Notes under the pieces: generated by a model
Databases searched by the model: none
Told to the model about the DNA's origin: nothing
Seen by the model: only the letters and a program-made list of their open reading frames with translations
Part shown: piece after piece, positions 9,944-18,169 of the stretch
How positions within the stretch are numbered: position 1 is the first letter of the stretch
Layout of the letters: every line of letters begins with the position of its first letter
DNA from: Prochloraceae cyanobacterium
GTDB lineage: Bacteria; Cyanobacteriota; Cyanobacteriia; Cyanobacteriales; JASJDA01
Direction of reading: 5' to 3'
Length of the DNA: 53,716 bases
NCBI GenBank assembly: GCA_030065755.1
Contig: JASJDA010000011.1
Location: 1-53,716 of the forward strand
Made by a program: the position numbers and the translations under genes

Positions 9944-10300
9944 GTCCGAAAAAGCAAAGGCATTCTGTTACTCAGGAGAAACGGCTAAGCAGTAGGACAG
10001 AGAGCAGCGCGTGTCTCGCCAATTTGAGTAAAGCATCTAATGTCGAATTTTGTTTAGATGCGTGGGTCGTCCGAGAATATAACCTCGGTGAAGAAAAAAC
10101 ATCTGTTGCCCAAGCTCTCCTATGGTTTGGGAAAAACACGGAATGTAAGCCGACCTAGAGGTTCATGACTTAAGTTGAATGCTCCCCAATATGAGACTAG
10201 ATTTAAGTTGTAGGGCTACTGAAAAACTCTTTCCTGAATGTTCGGGTGGTGAAAGCCCTCGTGCTTCAGCCGAGGGTGAGCTTACTCTAGTTAACTCCCC
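9944..10300 (+). mobile_element. Orphan right end of a TnpB-type IS200/IS605 element (omega-RNA-like)
   Basis: There is no intact gene here. From ~10135 to 10290 the sequence matches the last ~150 nt of the complete tnpB element whose right end lies at ~37010-37160 (reverse strand). Shared blocks in order are TGTAAGCC, CTAGAGGTTC (TTAGAGGTTC there), AGGGCTACTGAAA, GAAAGCCC, and a C/G-rich hairpin followed by GGGTGAGCTTACTC. In known TnpB elements this segment encodes the omega-RNA scaffold, and bases after the end act as guide. Upstream (~9957-10158) one frame is open and contains GHSV-like residues reminiscent of a transposase C-terminus, but I cannot place it firmly. No tnpB accompanies this end, so it is a decayed or solo right end. 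Confidence 0.55.
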
Positions 10301-10331
10301 CCTGCTCTGATGAGGGGGAATAAGAATTTTA

Positions 10332-10847
10332 TTAAACTAAATGAGCTTCTAGGAACCACAAACGCTTGTCAATGGTGCGAGAGATTTCAGTATAAAGATC
10401 TGCTGTATCTGCGTCACCCAGTTCGTCGGTTTTGGCGATCGCTTCTCTTAGGTGTTTTCCATATACAGCATAGCGATCGGCTAGGGCATTTAAATGTTCT
10501 ACTCCATCGACAATTTCCACAGGATATTCAGCTAGTAGAGACTCAGCAGCAGCAATACGAACAGTTCCCATTGCTGTTCCTCCAAGAGCTGTAATTCGCT
10601 CGGCGATCGTGTCGGTGTATTCTTCTAGTTCCCCAGCCATCTCGTCAAATAGTTCGTGAAGCTGATAAAAATTCTTACCCTTGACGTTCCAATGAGCTTG
10701 CTTGACCTGGGTTTTTAAGTCGGTAGTAGTTGCTAAAGTTTTACTCAATATTTCCACTACTCCTACTCGCATTCCTTCCGAAAGGTCTATCCTACTCGGA
10801 TACAATTTTTGAGATGAGGTTTGTTGAGCAATAGATGTAGTTGTCAT
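10332..10847 (-). CDS. dps: Dps-family ferritin-like DNA protection protein
   Basis: A 171-residue mini-ferritin. Dps dodecamers oxidise Fe(II) with peroxide, store iron and shield DNA. The ferroxidase signature is present: KQAHWNVKGKNFYQLHELFDEMAGELEEY supplies the His of one subunit and the Asp/Glu ligands of its partner (quoted in part: QAHWNVKG, HELFDEM). The C-terminal helix ends RLWFLEAHL as in other Dps proteins. The ATG is preceded by GGAGAG at a good distance. The gene converges on the orphan IS end downstream. Confidence 0.93.
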   Translation of the reverse strand: MTTTSIAQQTSSQKLYPSRIDLSEGMRVGVVEILSKTLATTTDLKTQVKQAHWNVKGKNFYQLHELFDEMAGELEEYTDTIAERITALGGTAMGTVRIAAAESLLAEYPVEIVDGVEHLNALADRYAVYGKHLREAIAKTDELGDADTADLYTEISRTIDKRLWFLEAHLV

Positions 10848-11260
10848 AACTTTGAACTCTCCATTTGACCTTACTATCTAAAGCGTACTCGTTATGACTA
10901 CGCTTTGTCAAGGAGACAGATCGATTAAAAGAAATAATAAGTGGAATTAATAATTTAAATGTCGGATTTATGAATATTTCTTTATGGAACGCTGAATGTG
11001 AGCTGTTTTGCTCAAGAATGATAGGCAATTTCTCATTTATATTGACTGAGTGAGAAATATCCCTAGAGGCAAAAGCTTTTACGAGGTACTTCCAGTAACC
11101 CAGCCACGAGCAAAAATTTTTGTAAACTGCTGAATCCAGATATTTCATAGCAAATATTTTTATGATAATATATTTCTTTTACCTTTAGAATCTAGAAAGT
11201 AGATTAAGACTAAACGAATAAAACATTGAGAAAAACACATTAAAAAGGAAAGAACAAGAA
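10848..11260. promoter_or_regulatory. Spacer with candidate dps control sites
   Basis: This 413-nt region lies between divergent dps and a pentapeptide gene. On the dps strand TTGACA (10911-10906) could be a -35 element, but I see no good -10. It borders a spaced palindrome, AAAGCGTA (10880-10887) / TACGCTTT (10899-10906), 33-59 nt upstream of the dps ATG, which could be an operator for a redox or metal regulator. The rest is AT-rich. AAAAAGGAAAG lies before the pentapeptide gene ATG as a ribosome binding site. A possible 118-codon reading frame here shows no protein-like character. Confidence 0.35.
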
Positions 11261-12238
11261 ATGGCTTTCTATACAAAAGCTAAAAAAGCATTAATTTCCT
11301 TAATGGAGAAAAAAGAGGCAGACGAGTCAGTTAAACCAGCTTTTAGAGAAGCAGATTTAAGTGAAGCCAACCTGAGTCAAGCCAATCTAAGTTGTGCTAA
11401 TCTAAGTCGTGCCAACCTTACCAAAGTCAACCTCAATCGAGCTAATCTTAACGGTGCTGATTTAAGTAAAGCAGATTTAAGCTGGGCCAATTTAAATGGT
11501 GCCGACATGAAAAGAGCAGATCTAAGCTGTGCCAATCTAAGTGGTACCGATCTCGGCCGAGCAAATTTAAGAGATGCACATTTAAGAGGAGCAAACCTAA
11601 GTTGGGCCAACTTGAGAGAAGCTGAAATAAGTCAACAAACAGTCATCGATACTAAATGGCATAGAGTCTGGCAAATTGTCAACCAAGTAGCAGAAAGCCG
11701 AAACCTAAGCGGTATAGACCTAAGCGCAGCTTATTTAAGTGGTGCTTACTTAAGAGGTGCTTCTCTAAGTAAAGCCAACCTCAATAATTCTTATTTAAGT
11801 AAGGCATACCTGAGCAAAGCCGATTTAGAAGGAGCTGAACTTAACGGAGCTTCTCTAACAGGAGCATACTTGAGGGGAGCAGACTTAAGTTGCGCGTATT
11901 TAAGAGGTGCTTCTTTAATGGGAGCATATCTAAGTAAAGTGGATTTAAGTTGGGCATATCTAAGAGGAGTAGACTTGAGAGGAGCAGATCTAAGTGAAGC
12001 AGATTTGAGTGAAGCCAATCTCAGTTGTGCCAATCTCAGTTGCGCCAATCTGACAAAAGTCAAATTCCGTAAAACAATAGTCAAACAAGCAAAATTTAGC
12101 TACGGTACTGGATTGTGCGAAACAGATATTGCCGAACTTAAAGCAAGAGGAGCAATATTTGAAGAATCTCTAGATAATTGCAATTGTTCTCTACTAAAAA
12201 TAACTCACGCAAAACATCACCAATTATTACACGATTAA
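11261..12238 (+). CDS. Pentapeptide-repeat protein
   Basis: A 325-residue protein made almost entirely of A(D/N)LSx pentapeptide repeats, which fold as a right-handed quadrilateral beta-helix. Two repeat blocks (~25-125 and ~148-265) are separated by a non-repeat linker near DTKWHRVWQIVNQVAESRN. A short helical N-terminus (KKALISLMEKKEADES) precedes them. The C-terminus contains CETDIAELKARGAIFE. The linker-split design is common in cyanobacterial pentapeptide proteins of unknown role. There is no signal peptide, so it is probably cytosolic. A second pentapeptide gene lies just beyond the tnpB element. Confidence 0.9.
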   Translation: MAFYTKAKKALISLMEKKEADESVKPAFREADLSEANLSQANLSCANLSRANLTKVNLNRANLNGADLSKADLSWANLNGADMKRADLSCANLSGTDLGRANLRDAHLRGANLSWANLREAEISQQTVIDTKWHRVWQIVNQVAESRNLSGIDLSAAYLSGAYLRGASLSKANLNNSYLSKAYLSKADLEGAELNGASLTGAYLRGADLSCAYLRGASLMGAYLSKVDLSWAYLRGVDLRGADLSEADLSEANLSCANLSCANLTKVKFRKTIVKQAKFSYGTGLCETDIAELKARGAIFEESLDNCNCSLLKITHAKHHQLLHD

Positions 12239-12321
12239 AGAGTCAAGTGGCTAAATAATCGATCTGTGTTAGTAAAAATATTACTCGTCATAATATTAAA
12301 TTTTCTTTAAGAAAAAACTGA

Positions 12322-12540
12322 GAGTTCAGCTATCAAACATCGAAAATTCCATTAATTAATTAGCTGAACTCGCGATTCATCTCACATCTGTACCACTATC
12401 GTGGTCATACAATGTTTTTATTTTTATAGAGGGAACCCTTTTTCAATAACTCTCTTGCTTCGTTTTTAACTTAACTACTATAGAAGGGTTCCCTCTATAA
12501 AAATAGATTCATCTCTCGTCAGTGTGAGATGAATCGCGAG
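12322..12540. repeat. Nested long inverted repeats upstream of tnpB
   Basis: Three perfect inverted repeats are stacked here. GAGTTCAGCT (12322-12331) pairs with 12362-12371. An 18-nt arm CTCGCGATTCATCTCACA (12369-12386) pairs with 12523-12540. Inside that, a 22-nt arm (12419-12440, containing TATAGAGGGAACCC) pairs with 12484-12505. The outer pair with its inner hairpin could form one ~170-nt cruciform. The block may be the structured left end of the adjacent tnpB element or an independent MITE-like palindrome. Confidence 0.8.
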
Positions 12541-12656
12541 AAATGATTGTTTGCATCTTAAATATAACAGCTTGTTTAAAACTTTAATATATCGAGTTTT
12601 TAAACTAGATAGTTTTGGTAAAATATAGGCATTGATACGATGTTTTTTTATCAGTT

Positions 12657-13874
12657 GTGAGAGTAGCTTACCAGTACAAATTACGACCTAATAAACAACA
12701 AATAGAAGCCCTTGAAAATTGGCTTAATTTATTACGTCGTCAATATAATTATAGACTAGGTGAGCGATTTAACTGGTACGAACAAAATAGAAGCAATATT
12801 AATTCTTGTCCTCTAATTTGTCATTTACCACAACTTAAAGATAACCCCGACTATTACAGTCAAAAGAAAGATTTAATTAATACTAAAGAGTTGTTTCCTG
12901 AATACAAGCGTATACACTCACAAGTACTTCAGGATGTTATCAAAAGAGTCAAGTTGACTTTTGATAGATGGTTAAAAGGAGATAGTAGCGGCAAGCGATC
13001 TGGTAAGCCAAGATTTAAGGGAATCGGTAGATATCATTCTTTTACCTATCCTCAAATGAAGCCAGATTGCATTAATGGCAAAAAAATAAAGTTACCAAAA
13101 ATAGGACAGATAAAGCTTATTCAACACCGACCTATTCCCGATGGTTTCAAAATTAAAACTGCTACTGTTATAAGGAAAGCTGACGGTTATTATATCATCT
13201 TGTCTCTTGAGGATAAATCAGTACCTTATCCCGATATCAGAATAATCCCCAATTCTGATAATACTATCGGGATTGATATGGGGTTAAAGGCATTTTTAAT
13301 AGACAGCCAAGGAAAAGAAGTACAAATACCTCAATACTACCGTCAAGCTCAGAAACAATTAAGAGTAAAACAAAAAGCTGTATCGAGGAAAAAGAAGGGA
13401 AGTAACCGAAGAAAAAAAGCTATTAAAAAGCTAGCTAGACGACATCAAAAAGTAGCAAACACTAGGAAAGATTTTCACTATAAAACTGCTATAAACCTAC
13501 TCAAGAAAAATGATGTCATAGCTCATGAAAAGTTAAATATCAAAGGTCTAGCTAAAACTAAACTCGCAAAATCTATCAATGACGCTGGCTGGGGTCAATT
13601 TCTAAGTATACTGGCAAGCAAAGCTGAAAAAGCTGGTTTGTTAACAGTAGCAGTTAAACCTCATGGCACTAGTCAAGAATGTTCTTGTTGTGGTCAAACC
13701 GTCAAAAAAGCGTTATCCGATAGATGGCATTCATGTCCTCACTGCAACTTTGAAGCAGATAGAGATCTGAACGCCGCGATCAACATCAAAAACCGTGCGG
13801 TGGGGCATCCCGTGCGCAAAGCTCATCGAGCATCCGAAGCATTAGCTGGAGTTGGTGAGAAGCCTACACTGTAA
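12657..13874 (+). CDS. tnpB: RNA-guided endonuclease TnpB (IS200/IS605 family, IS1341-like)
   Basis: A 405-residue TnpB; characterised relatives are omega-RNA-guided DNA nucleases that help their transposon persist. It starts with GTG. The N-terminal REC/wedge part (YQYKLRPNKQQ) leads to the RuvC core: GIDMGLKAF with D207, AHEKLNIKGL with E291, and ADRDLNAA with the last acidic residues at 368-370. The zinc ribbon CSCCG...CPHC lies between the last two. All catalytic residues are present, so it may be active. No tnpA accompanies it, so movement would need a transposase in trans. The C-terminal AVGHPVRKAHRA runs into the right-end hairpin. Confidence 0.93.
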   Translation: MRVAYQYKLRPNKQQIEALENWLNLLRRQYNYRLGERFNWYEQNRSNINSCPLICHLPQLKDNPDYYSQKKDLINTKELFPEYKRIHSQVLQDVIKRVKLTFDRWLKGDSSGKRSGKPRFKGIGRYHSFTYPQMKPDCINGKKIKLPKIGQIKLIQHRPIPDGFKIKTATVIRKADGYYIILSLEDKSVPYPDIRIIPNSDNTIGIDMGLKAFLIDSQGKEVQIPQYYRQAQKQLRVKQKAVSRKKKGSNRRKKAIKKLARRHQKVANTRKDFHYKTAINLLKKNDVIAHEKLNIKGLAKTKLAKSINDAGWGQFLSILASKAEKAGLLTVAVKPHGTSQECSCCGQTVKKALSDRWHSCPHCNFEADRDLNAAINIKNRAVGHPVRKAHRASEALAGVGEKPTL

Positions 13875-13902
13875 TCTGTGATTCAGTGTAGGAGTATGTC
13901 AC
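13863..13902 (+). ncRNA. Predicted right-end / omega-RNA hairpin of the first tnpB element
   Basis: The 3' end of tnpB overlaps the hairpin CCTACACTG (13863-13871) / CAGTGTAGG (13884-13892), followed by AGTATGTCAC. This matches the arrangement at the other element's right end (hairpin, then GAGCTTAC). By analogy it is the 3' end of the omega-RNA scaffold, and the flank from ~13903 would be the guide. The exact element boundary is inferred. Confidence 0.45.
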
Positions 13903-13940
13903 TGCTGAAATATCTTTAAGGTCGTGTCTCCTAAAGCTCA

Positions 13941-14531
13941 ATGGCAAATAAAAAGCATCTGGCCATACTTAGGCGAGGTTTAAAAGCGTGGGATAACTGG
14001 AGAAAAAAGAATCCTCAAATCAGACCAGACCTGAGTAACATTTCTTTAAGTGGAATAGACTTGAGTCGAACCGATCTAAGTAAAACCAATCTGAGTGAGG
14101 CAAATCTGAGTAAGGCAAATCTAGTTGAAACAAATATTGCTGAGAGTTCTTTAAGTAGGGTTTCTTTAAGAGGAGCTGATTTAAGTAGAGCTTCATTAAA
14201 AAATACTTCTCTTGAAGGAGCCAACCTTAATGAAGCCAATCTGAGTGGGGTCAATCTTTTTAGAGCTAACCTCAATGAAGCTAACCTAAGAGGAGCTTTT
14301 GTCAGAGGTGCTTGTTTGAAAGAGGCTAACCTAAGTGGAGCCGATCTAAGCTTTGCTAATCTCAGTGGAGCCGATCTAAGTAGAGCCGATCTCAGTGGAG
14401 CCGATCTAAGCTTTGCTAATCTCAGTAAAGCAGACCTGAGCGAAGCCGATCTCAGCGGAGCCGATCTCAGTGGAATAAAACTTCATGGGGCAAACCTTTA
14501 CAAAGCAAATCTGACAATGACCTTAAGTTAA
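13941..14531 (+). CDS. Pentapeptide-repeat protein
   Basis: A 196-residue pentapeptide-repeat protein with a basic helical head (KKHLAILRRGLKAWDNWRKKNP), then continuous DLSxA/NLSxA repeats from ~30 to the end. The head suggests attachment to a partner before a single uninterrupted beta-helix. It begins 66 nt after the tnpB stop and just beyond the element's right-end hairpin, so it may be read from the same transcript or from a promoter inside the element. Function unknown. Confidence 0.88.
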   Translation: MANKKHLAILRRGLKAWDNWRKKNPQIRPDLSNISLSGIDLSRTDLSKTNLSEANLSKANLVETNIAESSLSRVSLRGADLSRASLKNTSLEGANLNEANLSGVNLFRANLNEANLRGAFVRGACLKEANLSGADLSFANLSGADLSRADLSGADLSFANLSKADLSEADLSGADLSGIKLHGANLYKANLTMTLS

Positions 14532-14594
14532 GGTCGATCGCTTTGGTGTCAAGATAGTAAAGTACTTGATTTTTATTTAAAAATATATTGTCCT

Positions 14595-14933
14595 ATGTCC
14601 AAGCGGAAAGCCAATAGCGATCGAGATAATAAAGTGGTTTATCGCGAGTTTGGGAATAGTTCCTCTTCAGCAGCGATGAAGCGCGCAATTCCAGAATTAC
14701 CCCCTTCTCAACAAAAGATCCGCGTACAAATCTCTAGAAAAGGACGTAAAGGCAAAACAGTAAGTATTATCTCAGGATTTCAGTGCAAACCAGAAACACT
14801 CGCTCAATTGTTAAAACAGTTAAAAAGTTTGTGCGGTGCTGGGGGTACAGTTAAGGAAATGACTGTGGAAATTCAAGGCGACCATCGGGATAAGATTATT
14901 CAGAAGTTAGAGCAATTGGGCTACAATGTGTAA
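14595..14933 (+). CDS. SUI1/YciH-family translation factor
   Basis: A 112-residue protein of the eIF1/SUI1 fold. Bacterial YciH-type homologues are thought to influence start-codon selection or stress translation, but the cyanobacterial role is not settled. The variable N-terminus (KRKANSDRD, VVYREFG) is followed by the conserved core: VQISRKGRKGKTVSII, GFQCKPETLAQLLKQLK, CGAGGTVKEMTVEIQGDHRDKI (quoted in part) and the final LEQLGYNV. Length and motif order are typical. Confidence 0.9.
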   Translation: MSKRKANSDRDNKVVYREFGNSSSSAAMKRAIPELPPSQQKIRVQISRKGRKGKTVSIISGFQCKPETLAQLLKQLKSLCGAGGTVKEMTVEIQGDHRDKIIQKLEQLGYNV

Positions 14934-14975
14934 TGAAATAACAGATCCCAACATAACAAGACTGAGAGGATTTCA

Positions 14976-15143
14976 GTGAACAAATTTCTAGGCGGATTTT
15001 TACGCGTTGTTAATGTATACGCCAAAATCGAGATAGTAGGTGGCTTGATTCTAGTAATGTTCGTGGGATACTTAGTATTTACTAATAACCGCAGCAATAT
15101 TGCACCTTCTGTTGCAGAAACTTCTCTAACAATACAACAATAA
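14976..15143 (+). CDS. Small single-span membrane protein (55 aa)
   Basis: A GTG-started frame of 55 codons with GAGAGG 7-12 nt upstream, a strong ribosome binding site for this genome. The product begins MNKFLGGFLRVVNVYAKIE. One hydrophobic helix (IVGGLILVMFVGYLVF) is followed by a polar tail rich in Asn, Ser and Thr. The protein-like composition, membrane helix and RBS argue that it is real, though no family is recognised. It starts 43 nt after the SUI1 gene and may be co-transcribed with it. Confidence 0.55.
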   Translation: MNKFLGGFLRVVNVYAKIEIVGGLILVMFVGYLVFTNNRSNIAPSVAETSLTIQQ

Positions 15144-15323
15144 AAAGTAGGTTTGGTACACCAGTTTAGACAAAAATATTTCTCGCGATCGCAATAATTG
15201 CTCAGCAATTGGGTTTGCTGTTTCGATCGTGAAAGTATAGAGACATTTCAATACGTTGGGATTTTCCTTTAGTTTTTATAAAAATACAGTATTTAAGTAA
15301 AGAAGTAGATTGGAGTTGAGATT

Positions 15324-15983
15324 CTAAGATTGTTTCATAGTGGTTTTAAGATAAGAATTATTCCAAATAACTTTACGATTTCTGCCTGTTCTTTTAGCCT
15401 GGTATAAAGCTCTATCTGCTGCTATCAATAACATCTCCGACTTATTGATACCAGAAGCTAACATACTTGCTATACCGAAACTCATAGTCACATAATTACT
15501 AACATCAGACCCACTATGTTCGATTTCTAAAGATTTTACTTGTCGAGCAATTTGCTCGGTTAAAGCAGCAGCATTAATAGCATCTTTTTTAGGTAAAACT
15601 ATTGCCAACTTATCTGCACCATAGCGAGCAGCTAAACAGGATAATTGCTCGCTCGATTTCTCGATCGCCTCAGATATCTTACGCAAACAATCATCTCCTG
15701 CTAAACTTCCATATATATCGTTATATTCTCTAAAGCGATCGATATCGCATATGATTAGAGACATACAACTTCTATTGTGTAATACTTCCAACCATTTTTC
15801 CTCTAAATACTCGTCAAATTTTCGTCGATTAGCTAAGTTAGTTAAATCACCCCAGGTAAATTGGGGTAATTCTTGAAATGAGCTATTACTTTCGATACAG
15901 GGGAAGAAATTTCGACCTGATAGTGATAAAGCTTGAGTTCTTTCAAAGGAGAGTCTAAATTCATAAAATTTCAGCTCTTTTTC
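15324..15983 (-). pseudogene. 5'-truncated GGDEF-domain gene with degenerate active site
   Basis: The frame is open from an in-frame TGA at 15984-15986 to the stop at 15324, but no ATG precedes the domain. The first usable start (TTG at 15791) lies inside it, after the conserved DLTNLANRRKFDEYLEEKW. The remnant thus lacks its start and any sensor domain. The rest is a recognisable diguanylate-cyclase fold: LIICDIDRFREYNDIYG, GDDCLRKI, ALYQAKRTGRNR. The signature reads RYGADKLAI where active enzymes have GG[DE]EF, so c-di-GMP synthesis is not expected. It is followed on the same strand by a CT-rich dispersed repeat and comFB. Confidence 0.7.
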
Positions 15984-16027
15984 TCATGTATTTTTTGTCA
16001 AATTAGAAAAACCTGAAGCTTCTTTGA

Positions 16028-16105
16028 GTATAGCTGTTAGCTATTAATTCCTTCTCTCTCCTCTGCTCCCTTGCTCCCCTGCTCCCCCTCTCCCCCTCTC
16101 TCACA
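16028..16105. repeat. Dispersed repeat: heptamer plus CT-rich tract
   Basis: AGCTGTTAGCT is followed by a long CT-rich run of CTCC/CCCCTCT units. The same two-part structure recurs near 27454-27572 and, inverted, at 30043-30160. It lies directly downstream of comFB. Confidence 0.65.
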
Positions 16106-16119
16106 GGTGCGATCGAAGA

Positions 16120-16716
16120 CTATCGAGAATATTTTTGCTCCCAAACATCTTCGCCATAGTAGAGCTGAGAATATAATTCGTTTATTTTATCCTGTGTAAT
16201 TTCTCCATTAACTGCTGAAGTCAATACTTGCTCAATAAAATCAACCAAATTATCCACCTTTAAATTTTCTTGTGGAATAAATTCTGCAAGTTTTTCGAGA
16301 GATTCTTCGACGGTATCTAATTGTTTATATGCTTGTTTCAACGCTTTAAATTCTTGATTATCTTCACGAATTAGAGGATGATGTTTTCTAAATAAATCTC
16401 TTTGAACTGCTGCAAATCCTTGAGAAACAGCAATACGAATTTCTTGCTTGTGGTTGTCAAGGGCCCTTTTCTTTTGCCAAGATAAACCTTCCATAGATGA
16501 AGCATACAGTGATGGAAGACGATTGAGAGCATAAGTTGCTACTTCCACTTTATTAATGTATTGACTCAAGTTTTTGGGGTATTGCTTAATTTTTTTTTCT
16601 ATCTCTTCAAAGACTAATACTTCCATGACATTTTTGTAATTGGCAATGTCTGCGTGTGTTTGTTTGTCAGAAGAAGTGCAAGATGTGGATTTGTTGTCGT
16701 TATTCACTTTAATCAC
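16120..16716 (-). CDS. ComFB-family protein (cyclic-dinucleotide receptor candidate)
   Basis: A 198-residue protein whose centre matches late-competence protein ComFB: NVMEVLVFEEIEKKIKQYP, VATYALNRLPSLYASS, GLSWQKKRAL and I..AV..GF.AV.RD. Cyanobacterial ComFB-domain proteins have been reported to bind c-di-GMP (CdgR-type) and affect cell size or competence; that comes from the family. The longest start is GTG at 16716. A GTG at 16707 has AGGTGA 5 nt upstream and may be the true start. The C-terminal ~70 residues (VDNLVDFIEQVL) are an extension. The decayed GGDEF gene next door fits a former c-di-GMP module. Confidence 0.82.
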   Translation of the reverse strand: MIKVNNDNKSTSCTSSDKQTHADIANYKNVMEVLVFEEIEKKIKQYPKNLSQYINKVEVATYALNRLPSLYASSMEGLSWQKKRALDNHKQEIRIAVSQGFAAVQRDLFRKHHPLIREDNQEFKALKQAYKQLDTVEESLEKLAEFIPQENLKVDNLVDFIEQVLTSAVNGEITQDKINELYSQLYYGEDVWEQKYSR

Positions 16717-17075
16717 CTGGAAAAAAACTGTGGTAATTGGAATTTAAATTACATTAAACAAAAATACTTAGATAATTTAGTTCTAATCCCTGAATTTAGT
16801 TGTTGACAATAGATAAATTCAATCTTGACAATAAATTTATATTTAGGTATTTTTCCTGAATTAAGAATTAGCTATAAATTCAGAAATAACAACTAAGATC
16901 GAGAGCCACAATCTTTGGTAAAGATGATAATGACGCGATCGAGTGCGAGATATCGCGCAAAAAGGAACTCCTTTCCACTACCAATGGGAGCGATCGTAGG
17001 CGATCGTAATTACAAAAAAAGTTGCTCAATAAGTTAAAATATTTATTTTAAGAATGGGTGTATTGAGAAGATATT
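16717..17075. other. AT-rich divergent spacer, no gene
   Basis: This 359-nt spacer between comFB and the epimerase gene holds both promoters. I see several GCGATCG-type HIP1 sites (16940-17010) and a weak hairpin AAAGGAACTCCTTT near 16970, but no coding frame, tRNA or clear promoter boxes. Confidence 0.4.
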
Positions 17076-18086
17076 ATGGCAAAAATTTTAGTTACTGGAG
17101 CTGCAGGGTTTATTGGCTTTCATCTAGCTGACAAACTACTAGCTAGAGGGGACGAAGTTATTGGTATTGATAATCTCAATGACTATTATGATGTCAGCTT
17201 AAAAAAAGACAGACTAGCTGAACTAGAAGGAAAGAACAATTTTTATTTTGAAAAAATCGAGTTGAGCGATCGCGCCAAAATAGAGAACTTATTTGCTCAA
17301 TTTCAGCCAGAAAAAGTAGCTCATCTAGCCGCTCAAGCTGGGGTGCGTTATTCTCTGCAAAACCCTCATGCCTACATAGATAGCAACTTAGTCGGAACGG
17401 CAAATATACTAGAAGGATGCCGCCACAATGGAGTTAAACATCTGGTATTTGCCTCTTCTAGCTCGGTGTATGGAGCAAATAAAAAACAACCTTTCTCAGT
17501 AAGTGATAATGTAGACCACCCTTTAAGTCTATATGCAGCAACGAAAAAATCTAACGAACTAATGGTTCACAGTTACAGTCACTTATATAATATCCCAGCC
17601 ACAGGTTTGCGTTTCTTTACTGTTTACGGTCCCTGGGGTCGTCCCGATATGGCTATGTTTATTTTTACTAAAGCCATTCTAGAAGAACGAGAACTCAAGG
17701 TCTTTAACTACGGAAAAATGCGCCGAGATTTTACTTATATAGATGACATAGTTGACGGCATAATTAGAGTACTAGATAAAATTCCTCAACCAAATCCCAA
17801 TTGGTCGGCATTAAATCCCGACCCCAGTATCAGCTCTGCTCCCTACAAAATTTATAATATTGGCAATAATAAGCCAGTTGAATTGCTCCATTTTATCGAA
17901 GTAATAGAAGCATCTACGGGTAAAAAAGCAATTAAAAATCTATTACCTCTTCAACCAGGAGACGTGATCGAAACCTATGCCGATATTGAAGATTTAACCA
18001 GAGATACGGGTTTTACACCCCAAACTCCAATAGAAGTAGGAATTCCCCGTTTCGTAGATTGGTATCGCTCCTACTATAAAATTTAG
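17076..18086 (+). CDS. NAD-dependent sugar epimerase, probably UDP-glucuronate 4-epimerase
   Basis: A 336-residue extended SDR enzyme that inverts C4 of a UDP-sugar, most likely UDP-glucuronate to UDP-galacturonate for cell-surface polysaccharide. The NAD site is [31 protein letters not shown] is characteristic of the CapI/UDP-GlcA 4-epimerase group. The catalytic triad is visible as SSSSVYG and [26 protein letters not shown] and the substrate-binding RRDFTYIDD are intact. It is followed 83 nt later by a glycosyltransferase gene, which supports a surface-glycan role. Confidence 0.88.
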   Translation: MAKILVTGAAGFIGFHLADKLLARGDEVIGIDNLNDYYDVSLKKDRLAELEGKNNFYFEKIELSDRAKIENLFAQFQPEKVAHLAAQAGVRYSLQNPHAYIDSNLVGTANILEGCRHNGVKHLVFASSSSVYGANKKQPFSVSDNVDHPLSLYAATKKSNELMVHSYSHLYNIPATGLRFFTVYGPWGRPDMAMFIFTKAILEERELKVFNYGKMRRDFTYIDDIVDGIIRVLDKIPQPNPNWSALNPDPSISSAPYKIYNIGNNKPVELLHFIEVIEASTGKKAIKNLLPLQPGDVIETYADIEDLTRDTGFTPQTPIEVGIPRFVDWYRSYYKI

Positions 18087-18169
18087 TATCTTCGTTGCGG
18101 TCTTTCGGGAACTATAGATATAACTCCCAGAAAAGTCTTCTGCTCGTCTACATAACACCTGAATAAAAG

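Noticed and set aside
10792-11148. 118-codon minus-strand frame upstream of and overlapping dps
   Set aside because: It overlaps the dps start in another frame, lacks a ribosome binding site and the product has no family-like character; the region more likely holds the dps promoter.
11377-12084. Minus-strand Leu/Arg/Ser-rich frames in the first pentapeptide gene
   Set aside because: They are mirror images of the pentapeptide codons, a known artefact of this repeat.
16028-16105. CT-rich tract considered as a CRISPR fragment
   Set aside because: Units are irregular and there are no unique spacers of constant length. The heptamer arrays at 27.5, 30.1 and 35.4 kb likewise lack spacers.
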